64,000 nt of DNA from Euclidia mi (GCA_944739405.2 OX123188.2:63383251-63447250), one strand, 5' to 3'; positions 43,501 to 55,657 are shown, counted from the stretch's first letter. The notes: generated by a model not told the origin, from the letters alone. Translations and numbers: made by a program.

Positions 43501-46500
43501 TATTATATAGTAGGGCATATATCTTCAAAAGCGAGATAGTACCTCCGGTCTATTGTTCGTTATGTGGAAAAGGGCAATAGTTATAAGGCTTTATTCAAAT
43601 GCTAGATACTATTTTTATTTCAGACGCGACATTTATGTATATGTATACTCTTTACAGTTATCAACAGCTCAAAGGGAAATCTTTAGTACAATATGCCCTT
43701 TAGAAGATTTTATTGTATCTGACACAAGAAATTTATATTCTTTTCTACACGAATCTAATTCAGTCGATAATAGGTGTTAATTATATTTCCTTATTGATCT
43801 AGCAAATTTGGTCATACTACTGTATTTAAGAATAATGTCGATTACTACATAGGTACGTTCTCGATAATTACATCTCAGATTTTTCTTATCGAGGTTTATT
43901 TTCTGTAAGATAAATTATAACAACTCCACGCCGTGGCAGTTTTCCCCTTAATTGGTGTCTAGATGACAGATTAAGGGTGGGAAAGCAGTGACGTAATTGA
44001 CAGTCCAATCTGAGCGGCGGTTTTGGTGATGGATCTCAGTATATTCATGACAATGGAGCGGCCCGTGCCTATACCCACTCACTATGTAACATTATATATA
44101 CCTTTTCGGGAACAGAGGATCGCAATCATTTTTCAAGTTGCCTGCGTTTTGATTTAGTATATGGAGCCGAAAATATCTTGACGGAGGTAAAAAAGGGACT
44201 TCTTGGTGACAGTCTTGGTTATTCAAAGTCAAATTTATGAGAAAAGAAGGATGAATTGCATATAAATGATCTGTAAATGTATAAGGGTGAATGTTGTCGT
44301 GATATATGTATTAATCAGTACCCACAATTGTTATTTAAATTTGTTACAAAAGAGCTTCGAAATTAAAGCTTTACTTATACGTGTAAATATCCTTACCGTC
44401 CCACCTGAATGTAGCGTTAAATTAATTGAGACAAGAATTCAAATTATAAAACAAAACCTCAAATACCTACTGGGAACCGCTTTGACTAACTGTTATATAA
44501 TCTGACGCAATAAAGTGTTTGTAAACGAACCAAACAAAAGTAAAGTGTGTAAAAGAATACCATTACAGAAGAAAATTCACAAAACACTTTACAACAAAGG
44601 AGGGATGAAGGAGTAGCTGAGTTTCGTGTTGAAGCGTTTGATATAACGCGGTCTATGAGGACACACCTCAATGGACAGTGCGCCTAACTTAAACAATAAT
44701 CGCAAAGTTTAACTTTTTACGTCTCAAGGGACGGCGCGTGGCGCACAAGGAGCCGCCGTCATCGCGCCTGCCCTCGTTAAATGTCCCGTTATGAAAATTC
44801 ATAAAAAGCCCCGTCAAAACTTTTTTCGTATCGTCCACAGGACGATTCCCCCGATCTCGTCTTTTACTTCTCGCGTGAAAACTACTCCGGAGAGTTATTG
44901 CTTTAGGTATGGCGGAGTAAAGTGCGCAGTAAGTCTCTATTATCTACGCCGTTAGAGTCGCGTGAATGAAGGCGAACGAACGGGGTGGGTCTCTACAAGC
45001 TAACTCAATTCTCACCGTCCCGTTAATACATCTAATATACCAACCGGTTTTGCTTTGTTCACCTTACATTTCATTAATTTCAGCTTAAGTTGCGGTACTT
45101 GGAGCAGTAGTCACGATATTTAATCATTTCAACAAACGTTTTTATAAGCGTCCGCACAACGTTACAAATTACAAAAAGTTACTCACATTAGTACGTCAGC
45201 TGTATAGTTTATTTGTGCCTTTTATTTTAAAGCCTGAACCACTTTTTTCGTTACCTACATGTGATTTGTAGGTTATGTAAAACGAGCCCAATTATGCTGA
45301 ACCTATATAAGCAACATAGTTGTGTAACACTAAAAACTTTTGAAGAGTGAAGCAGGGTCACGCTTATTGCCGTCTATCAAATACAACTGCATGTTACCTA
45401 TTTCTAAAAATATTGATTTCTGGAAACCCCAAGAATCATTCAGAATCTCTTATTGACTCAAGCTTCGAACTTCATACTCAACTTGCAACAATAAAAGAAA
45501 GATCAAACTTCGGCTGCTGGATTTATAATGGGTTAGCTATATTAGAAATCGTTCGCTTGACTTGATAATATTTTAAATCAACGCTTAAGTTATACATATA
45601 TACATACATACATACACCGCAATTTTACTGATCCGTCATTAAGAGATACAAAGTTAGTTGAAAATTGTAAATATAACAATTGACTTCGCAAACACGACAT
45701 TATTTTTCTTAAAAATGAAACCAAGTTTTAGTACTATTCACAATATTCCAGACAGATAACAGTCATAATAAAAATTGAGTCCTACATTTATCATCTATTA
45801 AATATAATATCAACAGAGAACAACTAGTTATAAGAAATAACGGAAGTCAAAACTTTTTCATGAATGTTAAAATAACATTTCCAAAAAAATGTTTTCCAAC
45901 AATTTTTCTAGTCGTAGACGATTATCGCCCTATAACGACATCAAAATAAATCTTATTTAGTACGGGGGGAGTTGAAAAACAACTGTTTATATTATGAAAC
46001 CTACCCTCAAGCTTATCCCACACGCTAGCTAAAGATCTACAAACCTATCTCAAATGGCGATCTTTACCTTAGAAGGCGGGCGAATGAATGGGATTTAATT
46101 TGTTCACTAGAAGGATCCCGCTGGCCGCTATTCAGCTGATACTACACTTTCGTAGAAACGCTCCTCACAAGTTCTTATATTATGTTAGTCTATGTTGAAG
46201 TCCGACTTCACCAAAACTTATGACAATTATCCTCGTTTGACTCGTGAAAACTACGTATCGATTGCTATTACTTACATGTATGTTTATAAGTATGTCAGTT
46301 CGAGTTTGTGAACGTACGCCCTACATTTCAAGTAGGGTAACGTACTGTACCGATTATGTTACAACTTACTCAATTCTGGTGTTATGAAATGTAATAATAT
46401 GATTTTACGGCTTATTTAAATTATAACTGCCTTTTACAGCCTTTGTGGGTAGTGTGGTAAGGTTAGCGCACCTCATCACATAGCAGTTGAAAACAATGTG

Positions 46501-49059
46501 GTCGAGTTACAATTAATATTCAATTTGTGAACCTATTGTAATTTATCTCGAATAAGCGTATGGTCCTTTAACAAAACCAACGTATCACAAAATAATTTTC
46601 GAAATGAAATACAGAAATCCAACGTGATCGTTGATTATTTCCTCCCTTGCGTAAACAGTCTCAATAAATTCTTCACGTTGATCCGAGGATGAACCCTTGT
46701 GACGTATGAAAATGGAGGTTGTGTACGTGGCATCTCGACGCGGCGGCGGCGGCGCGCGCTCCAAGTGACCGTGATTCGTCGTTACCCGTCGACGTGGCCA
46801 CTGCCCGCACCGCTCGGCATCGTTTGCTGCCAACCAATATCTCACAAACATTAACTGCTGTAGAATTCTTAAATAAAACCCCGCATAAATCGCTACGTAA
46901 ACAAATCTAAAAATGTTTATTTTTACTTTGCTCTCTTAAGAAGTGATATAAAAACAAAACAACCCAAACAGCTACACAGCAGAGTTTTCCTTCTAATTAA
47001 TATCGAAGATTGAATTGCTATTTAAGAACCCGGATATAATAGCGAAATGGTGAAGATGGGTGCTCTCAACGTGTGTGTTCTACAAATATTATCTTATGTG
47101 TCCCTTATTATTTAGTACATTTAAACACACCAGTTTCAAAATTATCGCTGTCTTTTATCCGTCTTAATAAAAACGTCTTAAGAACCAACCTAATTAAATT
47201 CTATCGAATGCAGTTTCTACTGCTAACAACACACACCCAATATCAGAGGAATGAAAACCATGCAATTTTGGGGTTTATCATTTTACGAATAGTCGACCAA
47301 CTAAGCATTAGAAAAATCTACGGTAAGATTTTCAATAACTCAATCAATCCATCATGATATTGAAATACGAGTACATACAACCGGCGTATCCATGTCATCA
47401 TCTCTCGCCGACCGCGCGCAGCGTTCTCAGAATTTGACGCACACCGGATATTAATTTATGCCTAAAAAGTATTAATTGCAATAAGTACTTTTTATAAATT
47501 GAAACCACTTCAGATACTCACTTTAGAAGTACGCCACAAATATTCCAAACAATTCAGTATGAAGTTAAGAACTTCACGTCATATAAGTAAATGAAATAGG
47601 TAGCTTAAAAAAACTAAAAAGTGCTCTGACAGTCTAGACAGCATAGGTATTGGCTAAGTAAAATTCGATATCAGTATCCTTTTTACACGTCGTTGGTACC
47701 TGATTTGATAGCGTTATAAAGCACATAAGTTTCAGTTCATGTTACTTTTTCCAGATTGAGTTCTTACAGTGCTTGAATGAAGAGTCTGCAGTAGATTTTA
47801 TTATTTAACTTGGACAGAAAGGGGAAACAAAGACAGTTTTGGAGAAATTCATCAAAAGTTTTTTATTGTATTACGTACACTCCGCCCCGAATGCTTGTTA
47901 ATTTTTCGACGGCGGTACACTTGGTGTACACTTTTTTTACAAACTTCTGATGCGACAGCCGTTTAACAAACTTTAAGAAAGTTGCGACAAAAATTTAAAG
48001 ACGTTTTAAGAATACTTACCTTTAAACGGGTAACGCTACGTCTGTAAAACATTGTATTGACATTTTTTGTTTAGGTTTATTTTTAGCTAGCACTTTAATT
48101 ATTGTAGTTATTTTTAGAACAAATTAATAATGAACTCAAATACTGATAGTGTCAACACATCCGTATACATCTGAACTACATAAAGTAGTGCAAGAATGTA
48201 GTGGTGAGTCGTGATGTAAGTCTGGGTTATCACATGTGTTACAATATGCGTGAGTGTCTTGGCTGGGATCGCGGTTGGCTCCAGTTTAATTAATCTGGAT
48301 TTGATGAGGGATTAAGTTTGCGCGACGCGTGACGGATCGAGAGCTCTACGCGTCCTGGGCTTCGTCTACTGTGGTTTAAAACGGATTTACCTCTCATTTC
48401 GCCCCCGCACAATTTGTACACACGTTCAAGAATTGTAATTCGCCTTACTCACTTATAAATGGGAATGGTGATGTATGATATCATATTTGTCAGTTTTTGT
48501 ATACGCTGCTTTAAGAAAGCTTGAAACATTTTAGGCGTAAAGATAGACAGCGATGTTTATATTAATGTACATTGTATTGTATACTTCAGATTTACATATA
48601 CAAAAAATAAGTATCGGTTGTCCGTATTAAATAAAAATGCAACTGCATTTTAATGTAAGAAGCAATTTTACCGAATAAATTTAAGCTTTGACAAATATAG
48701 TACCAGAACGGGAGTCATACTAAAAACAACAGTACGTATTATACACCACGAAAGGCATACTTGCATAAGCCTTTGAGTACATGGAAGCCCAGACATGTAC
48801 ATTAGGTATTAGCCAGTGTGCACGAGGCACCTTAGGAATACTTCCTGTAAGATTTTCAGGTGATGTTTCACAAAGCAACAAGCATTCTAACGTCCTTCCA
48901 CCGCGTAGTTTCACAATGGAATTACTGTTCAAGCCCTCGGCTATTATTTAAACTAATTTACTTATTCACACCGCGGAACTAAACAAATGAATGCATTTTA
49001 TTGTTTAGCGGGAGGATGCCCGCAGCTGCGCTCGCACATTTTAATTATCGCTTGCTAAA
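40542..49059. other. Long stretch without recognisable genes or transposons
   Basis: About 8.5 kb with only short chance ORFs. Moderately GC-rich patches occur at about 42340-42760, 44690-44960, 46690-46840 and 48220-48420. The one at 42340-42760 has a run of pyrimidine/purine-balanced sequence and could be a promoter plus 5' exon, but I found no convincing start, splice and coding combination. The block is probably host intergenic or intronic DNA. Confidence 0.5.
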
Positions 49060-49180
49060 CAGTGAAGGAAAACATTGTGAGGAAACTTGCATGTCTGAGA
49101 GTTCTCCGTTATGTTCTCGAAAGACGTCTGAAGTCTGTCAACCCGCACTTGGCCAGACAGTTTACATACAGGGCCGATGA
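49060..49180 (+). mobile_element. SINE fragment (noctuid/lepidopteran type)
   Basis: Contains gtgaaggaaaacattgtgag, 'gaaacttgcatgtctgagag', 'ttctccgttatgttctc' and 'gtctgaagtctgtcaacccg', a phrase order widely seen in lepidopteran SINEs, then 'gccgatgatgatga'. Both ends are decayed. Confidence 0.6.
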
Positions 49181-49184
49181 TGAT

Positions 49185-49350
49185 GAACCGTTTCAGATTG
49201 CAGGTCCCGTGAATATTTCAGAAAATGCCTTCTTAGTCCTACAGTCCCCAAGGAACATACCTACATGCCAAATTTCTTCTACTCGAGCCCAATAGTTTTA
49301 GTTGTACGTTTTGTGTCGGTCAGTCAGTAACGCAGGAATTGTATATACAC
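49185..49350 (-). repeat. Dispersed repeat A, copy 3 (diverged)
   Basis: Same orientation as 2225-2420: ttcttagtcctacagtcccc, 'aaggaacatac', 'gcccaatagtttt', 'cagtcagtaacgcagg'. It is more diverged than the other two. Confidence 0.6.
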
Positions 49351-49559
49351 AGACAGATAGCTGTTAATTCTGACTTGTTATTTTATTTACATTTTCTAAC
49401 TGACTGTCCAACCTAAATTGACAGGCAGAGGTCGAAAGTGAACTCTGTCTTTACCTACCTATAACCTTTCTTTGATTTTATCGGCGTCTATCACAACAAT
49501 GGCGCCTGATGTGTAATCTATTTATATTATAAAATAATTAAAAATAAATTTATTTTATA

Positions 49560-50225
49560 AAAAGTATGGTAATTAGGGTTCCCGTACCTCACAAGGTAAA
49601 AAAAGGAACCTTTATAATTTCACTTTCTTGTCCGTCTGTCTGTCTGTCTGTCCGTGTGTCACCACCCATTTACTCAGGAACGGGTGGACCTAGCAAATTG
49701 AAATTTACACCAGATACTGAAGTCTATGATTCCTATTAGGTGTATAAAATCAGGGTCCTGGGTCAACCCGATAAAAAGATATGGTCAAAATTAGATTTTT
49801 GCGAAAACTTGTAAGTACCAAAATTAACCTTAATTTTCAACTTTTTTTAATTTTCGAAATAGTTTCTTTACTTGTGCAGTAAGACCTTAGTTTTAACCAA
49901 AATTGACAATTCTAGGTCAACCGTAAGTACCCTATAGGTTCTGGGTCGAAAACCTATATGGTACTTCCCGTTGAACTAGAATCACGAAATTTGGCCAAAA
50001 GCAGGGTCTTACAGCACAAATAAAGGAAAAATTACAAAAAAATAAAAAAGTGGTAAATTTAAGGGTGTCCCCATAAATAACATATTAGACTCCATTTAAG
50101 ATAGTCCTCTAAGTTGTATGGGCGCTCATACAGATTTAGAGGACTAGCGTAATTACCACCAACCTTAAATAAGGTAAAATGCGTACGGAACCCTCGGTGC
50201 GCGGGTCAGACTCGCACTTTTCCGA
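49560..50225. mobile_element. MITE with central foldback ('gggttcccgtacc' family)
   Basis: Starts tagggttcccgtacctcac with a (tgtc)n run and ends gtacggaaccctcggtgcg, partly complementary. The centre is a long imperfect palindrome (about 49875-50030) whose tip reads gtaccctataggttctggg ... aacctatatggtac. A second palindrome at about 50100-50145 is built on agtcctctaa. No ORF. It is a widespread insect repeat type, and its superfamily is not clear from the sequence. Confidence 0.65.
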
Positions 50226-50980
50226 ATTTTTTATGCAATTAAAACGCTTTACGATCGTTGCCACTGTATACATTTTATCATAATTTTGCCTTACCCTCCG
50301 CATAATAGACATGATACTCCGCTGAATACTTTCAAACTTTTGCGATTGGCACCCGGTGACGACATCTGCTGTATCTCACGACGAAACGTCGTCGTCGAGG
50401 CGACAAAGCAGAAGTTTCAAATTTATTTTCAAATTAATAACACGATATAAGTTGTATTTACACGACTGCCCAAAAAAAGGAAAGTTTTCAGGATTCATGT
50501 ATGTATGTATGTGAGTTTCTTTATTCCACTATAACTTCTAAATGCCTGGACTGATTAGGATGTATGGGGTATCATTAAAATCCTTACATCACCCCGAGTA
50601 ACACAGGATATATATTTTTGAAAAAATCATGGTGGTAGGGGTGTGAAGCCATTTTCAAATAAGAAACATCATAGTGCCATCTAACGTTCAACAGCGAAGA
50701 CAAATGTAATAATGCCTTCTATTATTTATTAGTGGTAAACAAATAAGTGTCGTTATTAATATATATTTCTTATTTCTAAATAAGTGTTACCTAGAAATAA
50801 AAAATAAGAAAGTGAGTACGTAAATAATAACTACATTTAATATAACATTATATTTTGATTAGAAATGTAGCGCCGTTAAGTAATTAAAAAAAAAACAACG
50901 CCATCTAGTTCATTCATATGCATTCTAATTATTGGAGTATGAGATTTAGACCAAGATGCCACTAAAATGTATCAAATAAA
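50226..50980. other. No gene; low-complexity and repeat-like DNA
   Basis: Contains a gtatgtatgtatg run at about 50500, followed by 'ctttattccactataacttc'-type text resembling a common lepidopteran repeat. The remainder is AT-rich and unassigned. Confidence 0.4.
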
Positions 50981-52590
50981 AATTAATAATAAAAAAATTA
51001 AAAAACACAACTGCCCTGCAAAAAAAGAAAAAGGTAAGTTAATAGCAAGTTTGAATAAAATTGTCATTGCAGTCGGGGGACCTCTTAAATTGGTGTTCCA
51101 CAAAACGGCCCCCGACTGCAATGACAATTTTATTCAAACTGTAACGGAATCCGATAGACCCCAGGCTGATTAAAATTTTAGTTTTCTTACTAACTGGGTT
51201 TAAAATGTCAGAGGGCCCTCAGTGGCCCTGATTAAAGCGCCCCTCCACCACGCATAATCTATGACACTCGACTAGGTTACTGGGCATGTCTCTACTGACA
51301 GCATTTACCAAGTGTAAACACTTCTAAAAGTGCAAAGAGGACACCAAAATACTAAAGACAACGATACATTACTATTGGTTTGTCATCACAAAATCACTCT
51401 CCACATAGTCATGCTTCGCATGTTGGTACTTGAGTACAAGGCAGCGTATCTCAGAGACGGCAGCTCCAGAGAGATGAAGAACATGATCCAGTCATATAGT
51501 ATTATCGGCGCCGAGTATTCCAGCGATTTCCAGTGTATAGTATTGAACATACAGTAACAGTCTCAGAACTGATGTCACAAAACGCCTCCTTGCCGCAAGT
51601 CATAACATTGAAGCCCACACAATCATAGTCAATTAAAACGTATATACTCCCATCATACATCGCTCATCTTCAACATCCATCATCAAAAAGGTACGAACCA
51701 CTACCTATGTTACACGCGGTTATTAATAATACAACTATGTACAATATCTCATAGAGAACTTTAAATTTTAGTCAGCCTGGGATAAATATGGTGTGATATA
51801 GATATACTCGTAGATATACAACAGAGTTGTTAATGTTACACAGTTCATGCAATAAATTATAGTAAAGTGAATAACGGACTTTAAGCTGCATCGCTGCCAA
51901 ACTTACCCCTTGTCCTGTGCTGGTCACCTTCTCTTGACGCCGCTCGCCTTGTTCTTCGTTATCACTAAACACTAATATCGATAACACCCCTTCCGCGCTA
52001 GGCCCAGGTCCGATCCGCCTCGCACCTCCAAGCCAACCCCCTAAACTACCACGCGAGTCCGTTCCCGAGATCTCCCCTCTTCCGCGTCCTAAGACTCCCT
52101 GTCCCTACCCCTACTCATATATCCTCAACTACCACGCCACGCTTTCCTGGGACCCGACTCGCTCTGCCTTCGAAGACTGACCGACCAGTCAAACACCACG
52201 AACCCAACGCCTCTGCCCCCTTACTACCTGAAAAGGTCCGTTTCTTATGGTTGATCCTTTGTTTATGATCCTCAACTACACCGCATGTGAACACTACAGT
52301 GCAAATGTTTTCTCAAATTTCATGGCTATTTTTTACTCATATGCCTGTCACATAATTCTTATAAATTTGTCAACCTCTTAGAATTTATGAGTTTACTAAT
52401 TGCTTAACGTTGACGCCACCGTAGCGATAAGACAAACACATGTGGAAACAAGTATGTGACGATCTGACTATATATTATATTACTATTTAATTTGGTGTAG
52501 CCAGCAAGACCATTTCAAAACTTGTTATTAACTTTTTAGTTCGTTTTTTTGCAGGGCAGTCGTGGTTTTTTATTTTTTTAGTATTATTTT
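50981..52590. mobile_element. 1.6-kb element with inverted ends (class unknown)
   Basis: The ends match in reverse complement over about 70 bp, centred on acaactgccctgcaaaaaaa (left, about 51007) and 'acgactgccctgcaaaaaaa' (right, reverse), and including gttaata-caag further in. The inside holds a perfect 32-bp hairpin at 51048-51140 and a C-rich tract at about 51990-52250. There is no transposase. Target duplications could not be read because the flanks are A/T runs. Confidence 0.6.
51048..51140. repeat. Perfect 32-bp hairpin with 29-base loop
   Basis: Arm 51048-51079 (agtttgaataaaattgtcat then tgcagtcggggg) is the exact reverse complement of 51109-51140. The loop is 51080-51108. The dimensions suit a short MITE, a hairpin RNA or a miRNA precursor; perfect arms argue for recent origin and against a conserved miRNA. 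Confidence 0.9.
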
Positions 52591-52786
52591 TTAAATATTT
52601 CTGTAATAAATTAAAAAACATGAATAGATAAACAAATAAATGCATAAACTATGAAAAAAAAAACTACCCGATTGACTCGTTACAATAGTAAATTAAATAA
52701 TTATGTATTACCCTCACTCCCCGCTGGCAGAAAGCGGGTAGTCAGGTTTGTAATTCTATAAAAAATAATTTATATTAAAGACGTAA

Positions 52787-53181
52787 GACCTGGTCCTTGA
52801 CCGAACTTCAAAAGTCCAGCCTCAAGGTTTGTCAAAGAGCATTGGAGCGAAGTATCCTGGGATATAAGAGGGTTGATCGAGTGCCAAATGCCGTTCTGCG
52901 ATCACTGACGGGTGTTGCTGATGTGGGACGGAAGACTGCCAACCTAAAGTGGGATTGGGCGGGCCACGTGATCCGGATGCATCCTAGCCGGTGGGCAAAA
53001 ATCGTCACGCAATGGGTGCCGCAAGACGGGCGGCGGAAAAGAGGCAGACCCCGAAAACGATGTCGTGACGATCTAGACAATTTTGACAGAGACTGGCCCA
53101 ATTTGGCAGACGATAGGGACGCTTGGAGGAGTGTAAGGGAGACCTTTGCCCAGCAGTGGGACAACATAGGTTAAAAAAAAA
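52787..53181 (+). mobile_element. LINE 3' end with target duplications (RTE-like)
   Basis: 395 bp with poly(A) at the right end and a 10-bp duplication, aaagacgtaa (52777-52786 and 53182-53191). It encodes only the C-terminal tail of ORF2. Confidence 0.88.
52797..53174 (+). CDS. RTE-like ORF2 C-terminal tail
   Basis: Open through 125 residues: LKVCQRALERSILGYKRVDR, LKWDWAGHVIR, RRKRGRPRKRCRDDLDNF and FAQQWDNIG, the standard end of many arthropod RTE-type ORF2 proteins, with stop just before the poly(A). No RT or endonuclease domain is present, so it is a dead 5'-truncated copy despite the open frame. Confidence 0.85.
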   Translation: MTELQKSSLKVCQRALERSILGYKRVDRVPNAVLRSLTGVADVGRKTANLKWDWAGHVIRMHPSRWAKIVTQWVPQDGRRKRGRPRKRCRDDLDNFDRDWPNLADDRDAWRSVRETFAQQWDNIG

Positions 53182-53290
53182 AAAGACGTAATAATCATTT
53201 ACGACAAAATTATTGTCTTTATAGTTAGAAAGGCAGCTTATTAAATTCTAATACGTACATCATTTCTAAAAGTGTTGGGAGATGACATAT

Positions 53291-53561
53291 TGTTTGGAGA
53301 TGAATGAAACGGACTATATTATATATCCAAACAGTATATTCAGGATAGCCGAGCGGTAGCGATTACAATAATTATATTAACTTAACCATGCGCGCGCACT
53401 CGGTCCTTGTCGTCGTCCGAATGGCCGGCCGGCCGCGCTGGCCGCTGGCGTGGTGACGCTCGCCGTCCCCGCTTCCGCAGTCCCCTGGCTGGCCCCTGAT
53501 TGGGTTGCGAGCCTAATGCGCGGTACTCCGCGCGTTGGGTAATAAGGCTCATGCGTGTACA
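53291..53561 (-). repeat. BEL2 3' LTR (left)
   Basis: 271 bp, plus-strand ends tgtttgg...gtgtaca. It holds a GC-rich block (ggccggccggccgcgctggc) and 'gatagccgagcggtagcgat', which resembles a tRNA D-arm. Confidence 0.92.
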
Positions 53562-53581
53562 TCCTCCCAGCCTTGAAAGAG

Positions 53582-54979
53582 CTAACTTTTAAAGGATTCT
53601 TCTTCGCCCGGCAGCCGAACGATGTAGTGGATGGCTCGACAGATTGTTCCCTTAGCTGTATAAATATCTACCACACGGCAAGTATTGTCTGCGCCCATGT
53701 GTAGACGTGTGATGCGGCCGAGCCGCCACCGTTGCGGAGGCAGATTCTGATCCTTTATTAGGACCATGTCTCCAATTTCAGGACCGGCAGACTCAGTTCT
53801 CCATTTGGATCGCTGCTGGACTTCCGCTATGAACTCTTGAGACCATCTCTTCCAGAAGTCGAGGCGGAGCTTGCAGATGAGGTGGTACTTCGGTCTGGAG
53901 TCTTCTGCTGCAAAAGAGGGCACCGACGTCAGTGGCCGTCCGATAAGGAAGTGCCCGGGGGTTAAAGGGTTTAAATCTAAGGGATCAGATGACAAAGGGG
54001 AGAGAGGGCGAGAATTAAGGATTGCTTCTATTTGTGTAAAAAGAGTCGACAGCTCCTCAAAAGTAAGGGAAACATTGGCTGCTGTTCTCTTTAAATGATA
54101 TTTGGCTGCCTTTACGCCTGCCTCCCATAGCCCACCAAAATGTGGTGAATAAGCCGGGCAAAATTTAAATGAAATGCCTTCATCACTAGAATAATCCATG
54201 ACAGAGTCACGGCTGGAGCGTAACACCTTACCTAGTTCATTGTTTGCCCCCACAAAGTTAGTGTCATTGTCACACCAGATTTCAGAGGGTTTACCTCTGC
54301 GCGACACGAATCGTCGTAAACATAAAATAAAGGCAGATGTAGTAAGATCACTCACTAGCTCTAGGTGAACTGCTCTCGTACTTAGGCAAACAAATAGACA
54401 GAGGTAACATTTAGTTATTCGATTACCTCTTCCCTTTTTACTAGAGATTTGAAACGGTCCTGCAAAGTCAGTACCAGTCGATTGGAAAGGGAAAGTAGGC
54501 CTCAACCTAGCCGCTGGTAATGGGCCCATTAAAGGCTGTATTGTCTTACCACGAAATCTTGTGCATATAATGCATTGTTTATATATCTTGCGTGCTAGAG
54601 CCATCCCACCTACAGGCCAGTACATTTCTCTCACCGAAGATAATAACAGCTGCGGACCTGCATGAAATAAACGTTGGTGTTCACTTCGCATTAATAAATG
54701 GGTAAATCTATGTTTAAAATCTAGTATAATTGGATGTTTCTTATTATAACCAAAACTAGAATTGTCAAGACGGCCTCCTACTCTTAACAAGCCTTCAGAA
54801 TCAAAAAAGGGATTTAAATTAAATATCTTGGAATTCTTAGGTATTCCTAAACCTTTATGTAGAGAATTTAAACTTTCGTGGTCATTTAAACTTAATTTAA
54901 ATTGTTTTTCGGGATATATACCACGTACCTTTGTTTGGAGTAACCGATATTTCGGCACTGTTGCAAGCGCCATGTTCAC
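53582..54979 (-). CDS. BEL2 integrase
   Basis: A 465-codon open frame. The first about 20 residues come from the hairpin at 54891-55037; authentic sequence starts at KQFKLSLNDHESL. Zinc region: HLLMRSEHQRLFHAG ... CIICTRFRG. Core: Asp in GTDFAGPF, Asp in IWCDNDTNF and Glu in GGLWEAGVKAAKYHLKR. The residue after Asn in the second motif is Asp where Gly (SDNGTNF) is usual, which may impair the active site. The DUF5641-like end (DFWKRWSQEFIAEVQ, IGDMVLIKD) is complete and stops 20 bp before the LTR. Confidence 0.9.
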   Translation of the reverse strand: MNMALATVPKYRLLQTKVRGIYPEKQFKLSLNDHESLNSLHKGLGIPKNSKIFNLNPFFDSEGLLRVGGRLDNSSFGYNKKHPIILDFKHRFTHLLMRSEHQRLFHAGPQLLLSSVREMYWPVGGMALARKIYKQCIICTRFRGKTIQPLMGPLPAARLRPTFPFQSTGTDFAGPFQISSKKGRGNRITKCYLCLFVCLSTRAVHLELVSDLTTSAFILCLRRFVSRRGKPSEIWCDNDTNFVGANNELGKVLRSSRDSVMDYSSDEGISFKFCPAYSPHFGGLWEAGVKAAKYHLKRTAANVSLTFEELSTLFTQIEAILNSRPLSPLSSDPLDLNPLTPGHFLIGRPLTSVPSFAAEDSRPKYHLICKLRLDFWKRWSQEFIAEVQQRSKWRTESAGPEIGDMVLIKDQNLPPQRWRLGRITRLHMGADNTCRVVDIYTAKGTICRAIHYIVRLPGEEESFKS

Positions 54980-55037
54980 GGATGTACTCCGAAAACAAAG
55001 GTACGTGGTATATATCCCGATAACAATTTAAATTAAG
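54891..55037. repeat. Hairpin inside BEL2 (52-bp arms)
   Basis: 54891-54942 and 54985-55037 are reverse complements with two or three differences (core gggatatataccacgtacc). The 42-base loop includes tatttcggcactgttgcaag. It lies at the junction between the RNase H/connection and integrase parts and supplies the false start of the integrase frame. The SINE target site is immediately beyond it. Confidence 0.85.
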
Positions 55038-55048
55038 TTTATGTAGAG

Positions 55049-55647
55049 TTTTTTTTTTTTTGTTTCGGGTTGGAAAATCCTCATGGAGTCCCTCCGCCCT
55101 GGGGGAAGAGCGAAGAGGACTGTCAGACTCTTACTGACTAAAAACCAACCCGTGTTCCTCACGTACCCGTGTGTCGGAGGGTCGGGTATCGCTGAAGCAT
55201 GGCTCGCTACCCCCCGACGGGTATTGGCCCGCCAGATGGTCAGGCGGGCCCCGAACAAAACCCCCTTGGCGGCGGATGAAGGTGTTGGGCTCCGCCGCCA
55301 AAACACTCAGCGGCCGCAGAGGATGGGGAGGACGGCAACGCAACACCGCATCTCCTCTTCCTCTGCGGCCCCACCGCGACGCAACGATGGTGCGCTCCCA
55401 TTTGGTCGCGGGAGATAGGGCGCGCGGCAACGCAACACCGACACGCCTCTCCTCCCGTGACCGCACCCGACTGCGAGGGACAGTAGAACTGTCCCTCGCA
55501 CCCGCCCCTTTGGATGCATCCTGCGCAGGCCTCCGTGAAGCCCACGCGGAGCGTCCCCTCCTGGATCCCTCTTAGCTTCACTGCGGGTGACCAATCCACG
55601 GCTACTAAGCCCCCCCACCACGACAAGGTGGAGATCCCACGGGGGGG
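55049..55647 (-). mobile_element. GC-rich SINE or deleted LINE in BEL2
   Basis: 599 bp flanked by a 10-bp duplication, ttatgtagag (55039-55048, 55648-55657). The minus strand ends gaggattttccaacccgaaa plus poly(A), a 3' end familiar from lepidopteran non-LTR elements. The 5' end reads ccgtgggatctccaccttgt. The frames on both strands are overlapping, GC-driven and without recognisable domains. Confidence 0.8.
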
Positions 55648-55657
55648 TTATGTAGAG

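Noticed and set aside
46585..46910. GC-rich ORFs on both strands
   Set aside because: Short, overlapping, without domains; more likely a cgg-repeat-rich non-coding patch.
55083..55626. Overlapping GC-rich ORFs of 100-134 residues
   Set aside because: They lie in the 599-bp SINE on both strands; high GC removes stops and no frame has a domain.
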